Positions 38,514 through 47,648 of a DNA stretch of 60,985 bases are shown here, piece after piece (position 1 is the first letter of the stretch; every line of letters begins with the position of its first letter). Below the pieces are notes generated by a model. It had not been told where the DNA came from. It made no database searches and was given only the letters and a program-made list of their open reading frames with translations. The translations under genes and the position numbers were made by a program. The DNA is taken from contig NZ_LQPG01000004.1 of the NCBI RefSeq assembly GCF_002102265.1, forward strand, positions 1 to 60,985, in the 5' to 3' direction. Source of the stretch: Mycolicibacter longobardus. Its GTDB lineage: Bacteria; Actinomycetota; Actinomycetes; Mycobacteriales; Mycobacteriaceae.

Positions 38514-40164
38514 CATCGCAGGACTGCTGCTCGACCGACTCGGCGACCAGCATCTGGGACTTCGCACCCGGCAACAGGATTGGACCTGGGACGAAGTGGT
38601 GCGTGAGTCCGCCGCGCGCGCCGCGTTGGCGTCTGAGTTGCGCCGGGACGGACCGTTTCACATCGGGGTGCTGCTGGAGAACGTCCCGGATTTCGTGTTC
38701 TGGCTCGGCGCCGGCGCGCTGGCAGGCGCGGTCGTCGTCGGGATCAACCCCACCCGTGGCGATGCCGAGTTGGCCGCCGAGATCCGTCACGCCGACTGCC
38801 AGCTGATCGTCACCGACACCGCCGGGATGGACCGGCTGCGCGACCTGGGCCACGGCCTGGACTGCGAGCGCTTCCTGGTGATCGACGACCCCCGCTACGC
38901 CGAGCTGATCCGGGCGCACCGGGTGGAACCGGCCGCCGCACCGGGGGTGGGCCCGTCGTCGCTGCTGCTGCTGCTGTTCACCTCCGGCACCACCGGCGCC
39001 TCCAAGGCGGTCAAATGCAGCCAGGGCCGCCTGGTCCGGATCGCCGAGATGGCCACCGCCAAGTTCGGCCACGTGCGCGCGGACGTCGACTACTGCTGCA
39101 TGCCGCTGTTTCACGGCAACGCGATCATGGCGCTGTGGGCGCCAGCGCTGGCCAACGGGGCCACCGTCTGTCTGACACCCAAGTTCTCGGCGTCGCAGTT
39201 CCTGCCCGACGTGCGCTACTTCGGCGCGACCTTCTTCACCTACGTGGGCAAGGCCATGGGCTACCTGCTGGCCACCGCCGAGCAGCCCGACGATGCCGAC
39301 AACACGCTGGTCCGGGGTTTCGGCACCGAGGCGTCGCCGCAGGATCAGGCCGAGTTCCTGCGCCGGTTCGGCGCCGTGCTGCATGAGGGCTACGGATCCA
39401 GCGAGGGCGGCAACGCCGCCGTGCCGGACCCGGCCGCGCCACCGGGTGCGCTGGGCCGGCCCGCGCACGCGGGCATCGCCATCGTCGACCCGCAGACCCG
39501 TGCCGAGTGCGCCACCGCGGTCCTCGACGAGCACGGCCGGGTGTCCAACGCCGACGCCGCGGTGGGCGAGATCGTCGACAAGACCGGGGCCCGCGACTTC
39601 GAGGGCTACTACAAGAACGACACCGCGGACTCCGAGAAGATTCGCGACGGCTGGTACTGGACCGGCGACCTCGGCTACCGCGACGAGGCAGGCTTCCTGT
39701 ACTTTGCCGGCCGGCGCGGCGACTGGATTCGGGTCGACGGTGAGAACACCTCCGCGCTGACCATCGAACAGGTGCTGCGCCGGCATCCGCTGGTCATCAG
39801 CGCCGGCGTGTACGCGGTACCCGACCCCCGCTCCGGTGACCAGGTGATGGGCGCCATCGAGGTAGCCGACCCCGACGGCTTCGACGTGGCGGAATTCGCC
39901 GGGTATCTGGCCGCCCAGCCCGACCTGGGCAGCAAGGGCACACCGCGGTTTCTGCGGATCTCGGCGCACCTGCCAGTCACCGGCTCCAACAAGGTGCTCA
40001 AGCGTGAACTGCAGGCTGGGCGCTGGCACACCGACGAGCCGGTGTACCGCTGGGCTGGGCGGGGTACGCCCGTCTACACCCGCATGAGCGACGACGACAA
40101 GCGGTCCCTGGACGCGGAGTTCACGTCCTACGGCCGGCAGAGCTACCTGCGAGGCGAAGGGTAG
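38503..40164 (+). CDS. Acyl-CoA synthetase, FadD17-like (steroid-type)
   Basis: 553 residues of the adenylate-forming family. AMP/ATP motif LFTSGTTGASKAVKCS, then CCMPLFHGNAIM, EGYGSSEGG, GWYWTGDLGYRDEAG and RVDGENTSALTIEQVL. Order and wording follow M. tuberculosis FadD17, a cholesterol-locus ligase, more than general fatty-acyl ligases. It would activate a ring- or side-chain carboxylate as its CoA thioester. Followed after four bases by the KshA-like oxygenase. Confidence 0.87.
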   Translation: MRTDIAGLLLDRLGDQHLGLRTRQQDWTWDEVVRESAARAALASELRRDGPFHIGVLLENVPDFVFWLGAGALAGAVVVGINPTRGDAELAAEIRHADCQLIVTDTAGMDRLRDLGHGLDCERFLVIDDPRYAELIRAHRVEPAAAPGVGPSSLLLLLFTSGTTGASKAVKCSQGRLVRIAEMATAKFGHVRADVDYCCMPLFHGNAIMALWAPALANGATVCLTPKFSASQFLPDVRYFGATFFTYVGKAMGYLLATAEQPDDADNTLVRGFGTEASPQDQAEFLRRFGAVLHEGYGSSEGGNAAVPDPAAPPGALGRPAHAGIAIVDPQTRAECATAVLDEHGRVSNADAAVGEIVDKTGARDFEGYYKNDTADSEKIRDGWYWTGDLGYRDEAGFLYFAGRRGDWIRVDGENTSALTIEQVLRRHPLVISAGVYAVPDPRSGDQVMGAIEVADPDGFDVAEFAGYLAAQPDLGSKGTPRFLRISAHLPVTGSNKVLKRELQAGRWHTDEPVYRWAGRGTPVYTRMSDDDKRSLDAEFTSYGRQSYLRGEG

Positions 40165-40168
40165 AGAC

Positions 40169-41302
40169 ATGAGTGACAGCGCGATCCGCGAGCTGGACCA
40201 CGGCACCCCCAAGAACCGGTACGCGCGGGGGTGGCACTGCCTGGGACTGGCCGAGACCTTCCGGGACGGACAGCCGCACGCCATCGATGCCTTCGGTACC
40301 CGGCTGGTGGTGTTCGCCGACTCCAGCGGTGACGTGCACGTGCTGGACGCGTACTGCCGGCACATGGGCGCCGACCTGTCCCGGGGCACCGTCAAGGGCG
40401 ACACGCTGGCGTGTCCGTTCCACGACTGGCGTTGGCAGGGCTCGACCGGCCGGTGTGCCCAGGTGCCCTACGCCAAGCGGGCGCCGCGGATGGCGCGCAC
40501 CCGGCGCTGGCCCACCTGCGAGGTCAACGGTCAGCTGCTGATGTGGCACGACCCGGAGGGTTCCTCGCCGCCCGCCGAGCTGACCCCGCCGCAGATCGAC
40601 GGGATGGATGCCGGCATCTGGTCGCCGTGGCAGTGGGACTCGGTCCTGATCGAGGGCGCCAACTGCCGCGAGATCATCGACAACGTCGTCGACATGGCGC
40701 ACTTCTTCTACATTCACCACTCGTATCCGACGTACTTCAAGAACGTGATCGAGGGCACCTGCGCCAGCCAGTACATGGAGAGCAGGGTCCGGCCGGACTC
40801 CCCGGGCGCCGACAAACTGTGGGAGGGCACCTACCTGCGCTCCGAGGCGACCTACTTCGGGCCGGCCTACATGATCAACTGGCTGCACAACGACCTCGCG
40901 CCGGACTTCACTGCCGAGATCGCGCTGATCAACTGCCACTACCCGGTCACCCAGGACTCGTTCATGCTGCAGTGGGGTGTCGCTGTCCAGCAGATGCCGA
41001 ACCTGCCCCCGGAGAAGGCCACCAAGCTCGCCGCGTCGATGAGCCGCTCATTCGGCGGGGGGTTCTTGGAGGACGTCGAGATCTGGCGGCACAAGGCGCC
41101 GGTGGAGAACCCACTGCTCACCGAGGAAGACGGTCCGGTGTACCAGCTGCGCAGATGGTATGAGCAGTTCTACGTCGACGCAGCCGACGTCACGCCTGAG
41201 ATGACGGATCGGTTCGAGGTGGAGGTCGACACCACCCACGCGTTCGGTCACTGGGAGCAGGAAGTCGCCGCGAACCTGGCGGCCGGCATCACCGTGCCCT
41301 GA
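40169..41302 (+). CDS. Rieske non-heme iron oxygenase, KshA-like
   Basis: 377 residues. The Rieske [2Fe-2S] ligands are C63-R-H65 and C82-P-F-H85. The mononuclear iron site is N172-V-V-D175-M-A-H178-x4-H183 in the KshA form, with a later FLEDVEIW providing the Asp. It resembles the oxygenase of 3-ketosteroid 9-alpha-hydroxylase and would hydroxylate a steroid-like ring. No reductase (KshB) gene is in the window, so it would borrow one. ATG at 40169. Confidence 0.9.
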   Translation: MSDSAIRELDHGTPKNRYARGWHCLGLAETFRDGQPHAIDAFGTRLVVFADSSGDVHVLDAYCRHMGADLSRGTVKGDTLACPFHDWRWQGSTGRCAQVPYAKRAPRMARTRRWPTCEVNGQLLMWHDPEGSSPPAELTPPQIDGMDAGIWSPWQWDSVLIEGANCREIIDNVVDMAHFFYIHHSYPTYFKNVIEGTCASQYMESRVRPDSPGADKLWEGTYLRSEATYFGPAYMINWLHNDLAPDFTAEIALINCHYPVTQDSFMLQWGVAVQQMPNLPPEKATKLAASMSRSFGGGFLEDVEIWRHKAPVENPLLTEEDGPVYQLRRWYEQFYVDAADVTPEMTDRFEVEVDTTHAFGHWEQEVAANLAAGITVP

Positions 41303-41305
41303 TCG

Positions 41306-42562
41306 CTAGGGCTGCTTGCCCTGCCTGCTTTGCTTTTCCCGCCATGGGCTGTAGTCGGCGATCAACTCCTCCTGCGGCGGGCGCTGCCCGGCCGGGACGT
41401 GCTGCAGGTTGATCCGGACCCGGTACCAGATCGAACTCGGCCCGCGCATGCCGTCGAGCAGAACATCTTCCGGCGCAAGCTGTTTGGCCGCCGCGGCGTG
41501 CCGTTCCCGCCAGACGTCCAGGGCGGCCATCGCCTCGTCCCGGGTCTTGGTGCGGGCGATGTCGATCAACGGCAGCGGTGAGGTGCGCCGGCCGTCGACG
41601 CTTCTGCGCGCGCCTCGCGGCGCCTTCTCCGCCGGGCCCTGCTGTTCGGCCAGTTCCAGCAGCCGCGCCAAGGAGCCGACGGTTTCGTTCATACCCGCCC
41701 ACGGGTCGCCGATCCGCGCGAACCGCTCCGGCACGGTGTCGATGGTGAACGACGCCGGGTCGGCGTCGGGGACCTCGTCCCAATGCAGCGGCGTCGAGAC
41801 CCGGGCGTCGGCCGTGGCCCGCACCGAATATGCCGAGGCGACCGTGCGGTCCTTGGCGTTCTGGTTGAAATCGACGAAGACCCCGTGCCGCTCCTCTTTC
41901 CACCACCGGCTGGTGGCCGATTGCGGGGCGCGCCTTTCGATCTCGCGGGCCACCGCCTGCGCGGCCAGCCGAACCTGCGAAAAAGACCACTGCGGGGCGA
42001 TCCGCGCGTAGAGGTGCATCCCCCGCGAGCCGGACGTCTTCGGCCAGGCGGTCAGCCCGTGATCGGCGAGTACTTCGCGGGCCACCAGGGTCACCTCGAC
42101 GATCTGGGACCAGCCGACGCCGGGCATCGGATCGAGGTCGACACGCAGCTCGTCGGGGTGCTCCAGGTCGCCGGCGAGCACCGGGTGCGGGTTGAGATCC
42201 ACACAGCCCAGGTTGATCACCCAGGCCAGCCCGGCCTCGTCGTCGATGACCACCTCCTGCGCCGACCGGCCCGAGGCGTAGCGCAGTTCGGCGACCGACA
42301 CCCAGTCCGGGCGTTTGGCCGGTGCCCGCTTCTGGAAGACGGCCTCCGCTTCGATGCCGTCGACGAAGCGTTTGAGGATCATCGGCCGCCCGGCCACTCC
42401 GCGCAGCACACCGTCGGCCACCGAGAGGTAATAGCGGATCAGGTCCAACTTGGTACGCGGCGTGGAGCCGTTTCCGGCTGGGAACACCACCTTGTCCGGG
42501 TGGGTGACCGCCACCCGGTGTCCCGCCACGTCCAGCGACAACCCGCCGGCCATGACCGTCAT
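41306..42562 (-). CDS. LigD-type polymerase/primase domain protein (Rv0269c-like)
   Basis: 418 residues of the LigD polymerase (AEP primase-polymerase) family. The catalytic DxD is in ELRVDLDPMPGVGW. KTSGSRGMHLYARI, RTVASAYSVRATADARVSTPL and the N-terminal HPDKVVFP are typical. Stand-alone PolDom proteins add nucleotides or prime during double-strand break repair with Ku and a ligase. No ku or ligase gene is nearby. It is convergent with the oxygenase (3-base gap) and divergent from fadD2. ATG at 42562; one at 42553 is possible. Confidence 0.9.
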   Translation of the reverse strand: MTVMAGGLSLDVAGHRVAVTHPDKVVFPAGNGSTPRTKLDLIRYYLSVADGVLRGVAGRPMILKRFVDGIEAEAVFQKRAPAKRPDWVSVAELRYASGRSAQEVVIDDEAGLAWVINLGCVDLNPHPVLAGDLEHPDELRVDLDPMPGVGWSQIVEVTLVAREVLADHGLTAWPKTSGSRGMHLYARIAPQWSFSQVRLAAQAVAREIERRAPQSATSRWWKEERHGVFVDFNQNAKDRTVASAYSVRATADARVSTPLHWDEVPDADPASFTIDTVPERFARIGDPWAGMNETVGSLARLLELAEQQGPAEKAPRGARRSVDGRRTSPLPLIDIARTKTRDEAMAALDVWRERHAAAAKQLAPEDVLLDGMRGPSSIWYRVRINLQHVPAGQRPPQEELIADYSPWREKQSRQGKQP

Positions 42563-42620
42563 GCTAACCAGAGGTCGTATCCGCCGCCCGACGGCGACCT
42601 GCGTCACATAAGGTTGGGCC

Positions 42621-44291
42621 ATGGCTAAGCTCACTGAACTGCCCAGCCAGGCCGTGTCCAAGCTGGGTCGCTACCTCGAACGCGGTAACGCCGAGTTGCA
42701 CTATGTGCGCAAGATCCTCGAGTCGGGTGCGCTGAAGCTTGAGTCGCCGCGGGTCCTTGCCAGCGCGATCACCGACGGGAAGCGCTGGGGCGAGCTGGGG
42801 ATGATTCCGGCGCTCAATGCCCGCCGCAACCCGAACGGCCTCGCCGTCATCGACGACGACGGCAGCATCACGTTCAAGGAGCTCGACGACGCCGCCAACG
42901 CGGTGGCCAACGGGCTGCTCGCGATGGGGGTGCGGGGCGGCGACGGGGTGGCGATCCTGGCCCGCAACCATCGCTGGTTCCTGATCGCCAACTACGGCTG
43001 CGCCCGGGTCGGCGCGCGGCTGATCCTGCTCAACAGTGAATTCTCCGGACCGCAGATCAAGGACGTCTCCGAACGCGAAGGCGCCAAACTGATCATCTAC
43101 GACGACGAGTACACCGCCGCCGTCGCGCAGGCCGACCCGCCGCTGGGCAAACTGCGGGCGCTGGGTGTCAACCCCGACACCGACGAACCGTCCGGGAGCG
43201 CCGACGAGACACTGGCGCAGCTGATCGCCCGCAGCAGCAAGGCGCCGGCGCCGAAGATCACCAAGCACGCCTCGATCATCATCTTGACCTCCGGCACCAC
43301 CGGCACCCCCAAGGGCGCCAACCGCAGCACCCCGCCCACGCTGGCGCCCATCGGCGGCATCCTGTCGCATGTCCCGTTCCGCGCCGGTGAGGTGACCTCC
43401 CTGCCGTCGCCGATGTTCCACGCCCTGGGTTACCTGCACGGCACCCTGGCCATGTTCTTCGGCTCGACGTTGGTGCTGCGGCGCCGGTTCAAGCCGGCCA
43501 CCGTGCTGGAGGACCTGGAAAAGCACAAGGTGACCGGCATGGTCGTCGTCCCGGTCATGCTGTCGCGGATCCTCGACCAGCTGGAGAAGACCAGTCCCAA
43601 GCCGGACCTGTCCAACCTGCGGATCGTGTTCGTCTCCGGATCGCAGCTCGGTGCCGAACTGGCGACCCGGGCGATGAAGGACCTGGGACCGGTCATCTAC
43701 AACATGTACGGCTCCACCGAGGTCGCCTTCGCCACCATCGCCGGACCCGCCGACCTGCAGCACAACCCGGCGACCGTGGGTCCCGTGGTCAAGGGCGTCA
43801 AGGTCAAGATCCTCGACGACAACGGCAATGAGTTGCCGCAGGGGCAGGTCGGCCGGATCTTCGTCGGCAACTTCTTCCCGTTCGAGGGCTACACCGGCGG
43901 CGGCGGCAAGCAGATCATCGACGGCCTGTTGTCCTCCGGTGACGTCGGCTACTTCGACGAGCGCGGGCTGCTCTACGTCAGCGGGCGCGACGACGAGATG
44001 ATCGTCTCCGGCGGCGAGAACGTCTTCCCGGCCGAGGTCGAAGACCTGATCAGCGGACACCCCGACGTGATCGAGGCGACCGCGCTGGGCGTCGACGACA
44101 AGGAGTGGGGCGCGCGGCTGCGGGCCTTCGTGGTGCGCAAGGAAGGCTCCAGCGTCGACGAGGATGCCATCAAGCTGTACGTGAAGGAGCACCTGGCCCG
44201 CTACAAGGTGCCGCGCGAGGTGGTCTTCCTCGACGAGCTGCCGCGTAACCCCACCGGCAAGATTCTCAAGCGCGAACTCCGCGACCTGTAG
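42621..44291 (+). CDS. fadD2: Fatty-acyl-CoA synthetase FadD2
   Basis: 556 residues, near the length of Rv0270. ATP motif ILTSGTTGTPKGANRS, YGSTEVAFATIA, SSGDVGYFDERGLLYVSGR, DDEMIVSGGENVFPAEVED and the C-terminal lysine in NPTGKILKRELRDL. The N-terminal helical leader (about 1-60) is typical of this group. It activates fatty acids to acyl-CoA. ATG at 42621. It stands opposite fadE6 with an AbiEi/DUF559 gene between. Confidence 0.94.
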   Translation: MAKLTELPSQAVSKLGRYLERGNAELHYVRKILESGALKLESPRVLASAITDGKRWGELGMIPALNARRNPNGLAVIDDDGSITFKELDDAANAVANGLLAMGVRGGDGVAILARNHRWFLIANYGCARVGARLILLNSEFSGPQIKDVSEREGAKLIIYDDEYTAAVAQADPPLGKLRALGVNPDTDEPSGSADETLAQLIARSSKAPAPKITKHASIIILTSGTTGTPKGANRSTPPTLAPIGGILSHVPFRAGEVTSLPSPMFHALGYLHGTLAMFFGSTLVLRRRFKPATVLEDLEKHKVTGMVVVPVMLSRILDQLEKTSPKPDLSNLRIVFVSGSQLGAELATRAMKDLGPVIYNMYGSTEVAFATIAGPADLQHNPATVGPVVKGVKVKILDDNGNELPQGQVGRIFVGNFFPFEGYTGGGGKQIIDGLLSSGDVGYFDERGLLYVSGRDDEMIVSGGENVFPAEVEDLISGHPDVIEATALGVDDKEWGARLRAFVVRKEGSSVDEDAIKLYVKEHLARYKVPREVVFLDELPRNPTGKILKRELRDL

Positions 44292-44307
44292 GGCGCGTTT
44301 CTGCCGC

Positions 44308-44363
44308 GAGCAGACAGAGAATCGCACGCGGGATGCCCCGCAAGTGCGATTCTCTGTCTGCTC
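44308..44363. repeat. Palindromic repeat family, copy 2
   Basis: Perfect 20-bp arms, GAGCAGACAGAGAATCGCAC and its complement at 44344-44363, with an inner GCGGG/CCCGC stem in the loop. It lies after the fadD2 stop and 59 bases before the AbiEi/DUF559 gene. It could end fadD2 transcription. Confidence 0.87.
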
Positions 44364-44421
44364 AGCGGGTTATCCCCAGCGGTGACTGGCCGCAGACGCG
44401 GCACATCCCCAGACTGCGGGC

Positions 44422-45309
44422 ATGCATGTGGATGCCGTGGCCCTACTTCACCAAGCCGGCGGCGTTGCGACAACGCAACAGTTGTTGACGGTGATGACTC
44501 GCCAGCAACTCGACGTTCAGGTCAAGCAGGGTGGCCTGGTGCGGGTCTGGTACGGCGTATACGCCGCGGCGGAACCCGACCTGCTGGGGCGGCTGCGCGC
44601 ACTTGATCTGCTGATGAGGCGGCCTGCGGTCGCGTGTATGGGAACTGCTGCCCGGCTATACGGCTTCGACGTCCAGAACACTACGGCTGTCCACGTTCTC
44701 GATCCCGGAGTGCGGATGCGACCGGCGCTGGGCCTCATGGTGCATCAGCGGACCGGAGCCCAATTGCATTCGGTTGCAGGACGTCTCGCCACCTCACCGG
44801 CGTGGACCGCGGTCGAGGTCGCGCGCGAACTACCACGCCCCCGCGCGCTCGCAACGCTGGACACAGCGTTGCGTATGGGCTGTTGTACGCCGCGTGAGCT
44901 TGAGCAGGCGGTACTTGAACAGCGTGGTCGGCGCGGCATCGTTGCGGTGCGTGACCTGCTGCCGTACGTCGACGGGCGCTCGGGCTCGGCGATGGAAAGC
45001 GAAGCGCGGCTGGTGATGATCGATTACGGCGTCCCGACCCCTGAGCTTCAGTACCCGATCTGCGGGCGGGCCGGTGAGCTTTGGTTGGCCGACTTCGCCT
45101 GGCCGGAACTGATGGTGGCCGCGGAGTACGAGAGCATTGACTGGCATGCCGGCGGCCCCGCGATGCTGCGTGACCGGATCCGCCTTGGCGGAATACAGGA
45201 TGCCGGCTGGATATCGATTCCCATTATTGCCGATGACGTCCGGCGTCATCCCGCACTGCTGGCTGCGCGGATCAAGCGGCAGCTGGCCCGGGCCCGGTTG
45301 GCGGGCTGA
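44422..45309 (+). CDS. AbiEi-like antitoxin domain plus DUF559 endonuclease-like protein
   Basis: 295 residues. Residues about 5-55 are a winged helix of the AbiEi antitoxin type (AGGVATTQQLLTVMTRQQLD, then VRVWYGVYAA). The C-terminal part is DUF559 (Vsr/PD-(D/E)xK-like), with LADFAWPELMVAAEYES holding the likely acidic residues and HPALLAARIKRQLARARLAG at the end. The family is frequent in mycobacteria. It has no toxin (AbiEii) partner next to it. Both flanks carry members of the same palindromic repeat. Function unproven. Confidence 0.8.
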   Translation: MHVDAVALLHQAGGVATTQQLLTVMTRQQLDVQVKQGGLVRVWYGVYAAAEPDLLGRLRALDLLMRRPAVACMGTAARLYGFDVQNTTAVHVLDPGVRMRPALGLMVHQRTGAQLHSVAGRLATSPAWTAVEVARELPRPRALATLDTALRMGCCTPRELEQAVLEQRGRRGIVAVRDLLPYVDGRSGSAMESEARLVMIDYGVPTPELQYPICGRAGELWLADFAWPELMVAAEYESIDWHAGGPAMLRDRIRLGGIQDAGWISIPIIADDVRRHPALLAARIKRQLARARLAG

Positions 45310-45321
45310 CCTCCAGTGCGC

Positions 45322-45376
45322 CGAGCAGACACAGAATCGCATCCGCAGGCTTGCCTGCGTGCGATTCTGTGTCTCG
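45322..45376. repeat. Palindromic repeat family, copy 3 (decayed)
   Basis: The outer arms are as in copies 1 and 2 but with ACACAG for ACAGAG and a 3-base deletion on the right, leaving 15 paired bases (AGACACAGAATCGCA). The inner stem is CGCAGGC-TT-GCCTGCG. It lies between the convergent DUF559 and fadE6 stops. The matching change in both arms (compensatory) suggests selection for the fold. Confidence 0.8.
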
Positions 45377-45392
45377 CGGGAACAGGTGGCCC

Positions 45393-47591
45393 TTACGGAT
45401 CCCGGGGGAGGCCCAGCAGACGCTCGGCGATGATGTTGAGCTGGACCTCTGAGGTTCCGCCGTAGATGGTGGTGGCACGGCTCATCAACAGGTACTCGGC
45501 CCACTTGCCGGGCAGCTGCTCACGGTCGCCGATCGCCGCGTCACCGCCGAACGTGCCCACCGCGAACTCCGCGTAGCCCTGGCCGGTGCGCATGGACAGC
45601 AGCTTGGACACCGCCGCCGCCGGCATCGGGTCAAGCCCCGCCAGGGTCAGCAGGGTCGAGCGCAGGTTGAGCAGCTTGGCGGCGTGGCCCTCGGCGATCA
45701 ACTGACCGGCCCGGCGCTGTTCGCCGTGATCGAACTGGCCGTCTCGGATGAACTCCACGAAGCCGTCGAGACTGGCCAGGAACGGCATCTCGGAACCGCC
45801 GATGGACACCCGCTCTGCTGTGAGCGTGTTGCGACTGACCTCCCAGCCCCGGTTCACCTCGCCGAGCACCAACTCGTCCGGGACGAACACGTCGTCGATG
45901 TACACCGTGTTGAACATCGCCCCGCCGGTGAGTTCGCGCAGCGGACTGACCGTCACGCCTTCGCTTTTCATGTCCAACAGGAAGTAGGTGATGCCGTCGT
46001 GTTTCGGTGCGGAGCTGTCCGTTCGCGCCAGCAGCGCTCCCCACGAGGAGAACTGCGCGGCTGAGGTCCAGATCTTCTGGCCGCTGATCCGCCAGCCGCC
46101 GTCGACCTTGGTGGCCTTAGTGGTCAGGCTGGCCAGGTCCGAACCCGCGCCGGGCTCGGAAAACAGTTGGCACCAGATCAATTCCCCACGGAACGTCGGC
46201 GGCAGGAAGCGCTGTTTCTGCTCGTCGGTGCCGAACGCCACGATCGACGGGATGAGCCACGCGGCGATGCCCATCGCCTGGCGCCGCACCCGGCCGGTGG
46301 AGAATTCCTGCTCGATGATGATCTGCTCGATCGGCTCGGCGGCCCGCCCCCACGGCTTCGGCAGGTAGGGCAGCACCCAACCGCCCTCGGCGATCGCCAC
46401 CGTGCGCTCGTCGTGCGGCATGGCCTTGAGCGCGGCCACCTCGGCGCGGATCTCGGCGCGCAGCTTCTCGGTGTCGGGGTCCAGGTCGATGTCGATCTTG
46501 CGCATCCCACCGGCGGTGGCGGTGTCGACGACCTGCTGCGGGTACTCGGCGCGGCGGCCGAACGACGCGGCCAGTATCAGCGCCCGCCGGTAGTACACAC
46601 CCGCGTCGTGCTCCCAGGTGAAGCCGATCCCGCCGTGCACCTGGATGCAGTCCTGGGTGCAGTGCTGCGCGGCACTCGGAGCCAGGGTGGCCGCGACCGC
46701 CACCGCGAACTGCACCGTCGAACCCGCAGCGTCCCAGCCGCTTTGGTCGGCCTCGTCGATCGCCCGGGCGGCATCCCACACCGCGGCGGTGGCCCGCTCG
46801 GTGTCGGCGATCATCTCCGCGCACTTGTGCTTGATGGCCTGGAACTGTCCGATCGGCCGGCCGAACTGTTCGCGGATCTTGGCGTACTCCGCCGCGGTGT
46901 CGGTTGCCCACCGGGCCACCCCGACCGCCTCCGCGGACAGCAGTGTCGAGATCAGCGCGTGCGCCCGGACTCCGCTGAGGTTGCGCAGCACCGCCGCGTC
47001 GTCGACCTCGACCCCGTCGGCCCGTACGTGCGCGATCGGGCGCAGGGGGTCCACGCTGGCCACCGGCTCGATCTCGAGCTGGTCGGCGCGCAGCAGCACC
47101 CATGCCTCGCCGCCGTCGATCGCCACGGGGGCCACCAGCAACGACGCCTGGGCGGCGGCCGCGACGGCGCGGGCTTCGCCGCGGACCACCAGTCCGGCGC
47201 CTCCGGCGGTGGCCGTCAGCCCCGGGTTCAGCGTGTAGCTGGCGATCACCTCGCCGCTGGCCAGGCCGGCCAGCTGGGCCTCGTCCGGATCGTGCGCGGA
47301 GATCAGCGCGCTGGCGATCGCGGACGGCACAAACGGGCCGGGCACCGCGCCGTAGCCGAACTCAGCCAGCACCACCGCCAGCTCCAGGATGCCGAAGCCC
47401 TGCCCGCCGACCTGCTCGGCCAGGTGCACACCCGCCAGGCCCTGCTCGGCGGCGGCCCGCCAGTACGGCGGCGGGTTCTCGATCGGGGAGTCCATCGCGG
47501 CGTGCAGCAGCTCGGACGGCACGGCCCGGGTCACGAAGGACCGCACGGAATCGGCGAGGTCCTGATGCTCAGAAGTGATCGCTATCGGCAT
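45393..47591 (-). CDS. fadE6: Acyl-CoA dehydrogenase FadE6 (tandem two-domain)
   Basis: 732 residues, close to Rv0271c. Two acyl-CoA dehydrogenase modules are fused: about 1-355 (ending QVHGGIGFTWEHDAGVYYRRA) and about 365-732 (SEPGAGSDLASLTTKA, then IYGGTSEVQLNIIAERLLGLP). One module is probably structural or has its own specificity, as in steroid-type FadE heteromers. ATG at 47591. The frame is open far upstream but without homology. It follows a 2-hydroxyacid dehydrogenase and carries palindromes and a TetR half-site in its promoter. Confidence 0.93.
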   Translation of the reverse strand: MPIAITSEHQDLADSVRSFVTRAVPSELLHAAMDSPIENPPPYWRAAAEQGLAGVHLAEQVGGQGFGILELAVVLAEFGYGAVPGPFVPSAIASALISAHDPDEAQLAGLASGEVIASYTLNPGLTATAGGAGLVVRGEARAVAAAAQASLLVAPVAIDGGEAWVLLRADQLEIEPVASVDPLRPIAHVRADGVEVDDAAVLRNLSGVRAHALISTLLSAEAVGVARWATDTAAEYAKIREQFGRPIGQFQAIKHKCAEMIADTERATAAVWDAARAIDEADQSGWDAAGSTVQFAVAVAATLAPSAAQHCTQDCIQVHGGIGFTWEHDAGVYYRRALILAASFGRRAEYPQQVVDTATAGGMRKIDIDLDPDTEKLRAEIRAEVAALKAMPHDERTVAIAEGGWVLPYLPKPWGRAAEPIEQIIIEQEFSTGRVRRQAMGIAAWLIPSIVAFGTDEQKQRFLPPTFRGELIWCQLFSEPGAGSDLASLTTKATKVDGGWRISGQKIWTSAAQFSSWGALLARTDSSAPKHDGITYFLLDMKSEGVTVSPLRELTGGAMFNTVYIDDVFVPDELVLGEVNRGWEVSRNTLTAERVSIGGSEMPFLASLDGFVEFIRDGQFDHGEQRRAGQLIAEGHAAKLLNLRSTLLTLAGLDPMPAAAVSKLLSMRTGQGYAEFAVGTFGGDAAIGDREQLPGKWAEYLLMSRATTIYGGTSEVQLNIIAERLLGLPRDP

Positions 47592-47621
47592 TGATACGGC
47601 CTTTCGGTGGGTACGTGAAAG

Positions 47622-47648
47622 TGAATCTAACAACCAGTCGGTTGGTTG
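47622..47648. promoter_or_regulatory. fadE6 promoter: TetR half-site and adjacent palindrome
   Basis: TGAATCTAAC (47622-47631) equals one half of the operator at 49256-49277. It abuts CAACCA-N6-TGGTTG (47631-47648), a separate inverted repeat. Both lie 31 to 57 bases upstream of fadE6 and overlap the end of the upstream gene. Confidence 0.45.

Noticed and set aside
42564..44327. A 587-codon minus-strand frame over fadD2
   Set aside because: Antisense shadow of fadD2 with a Gln/Gly/Val-rich product.
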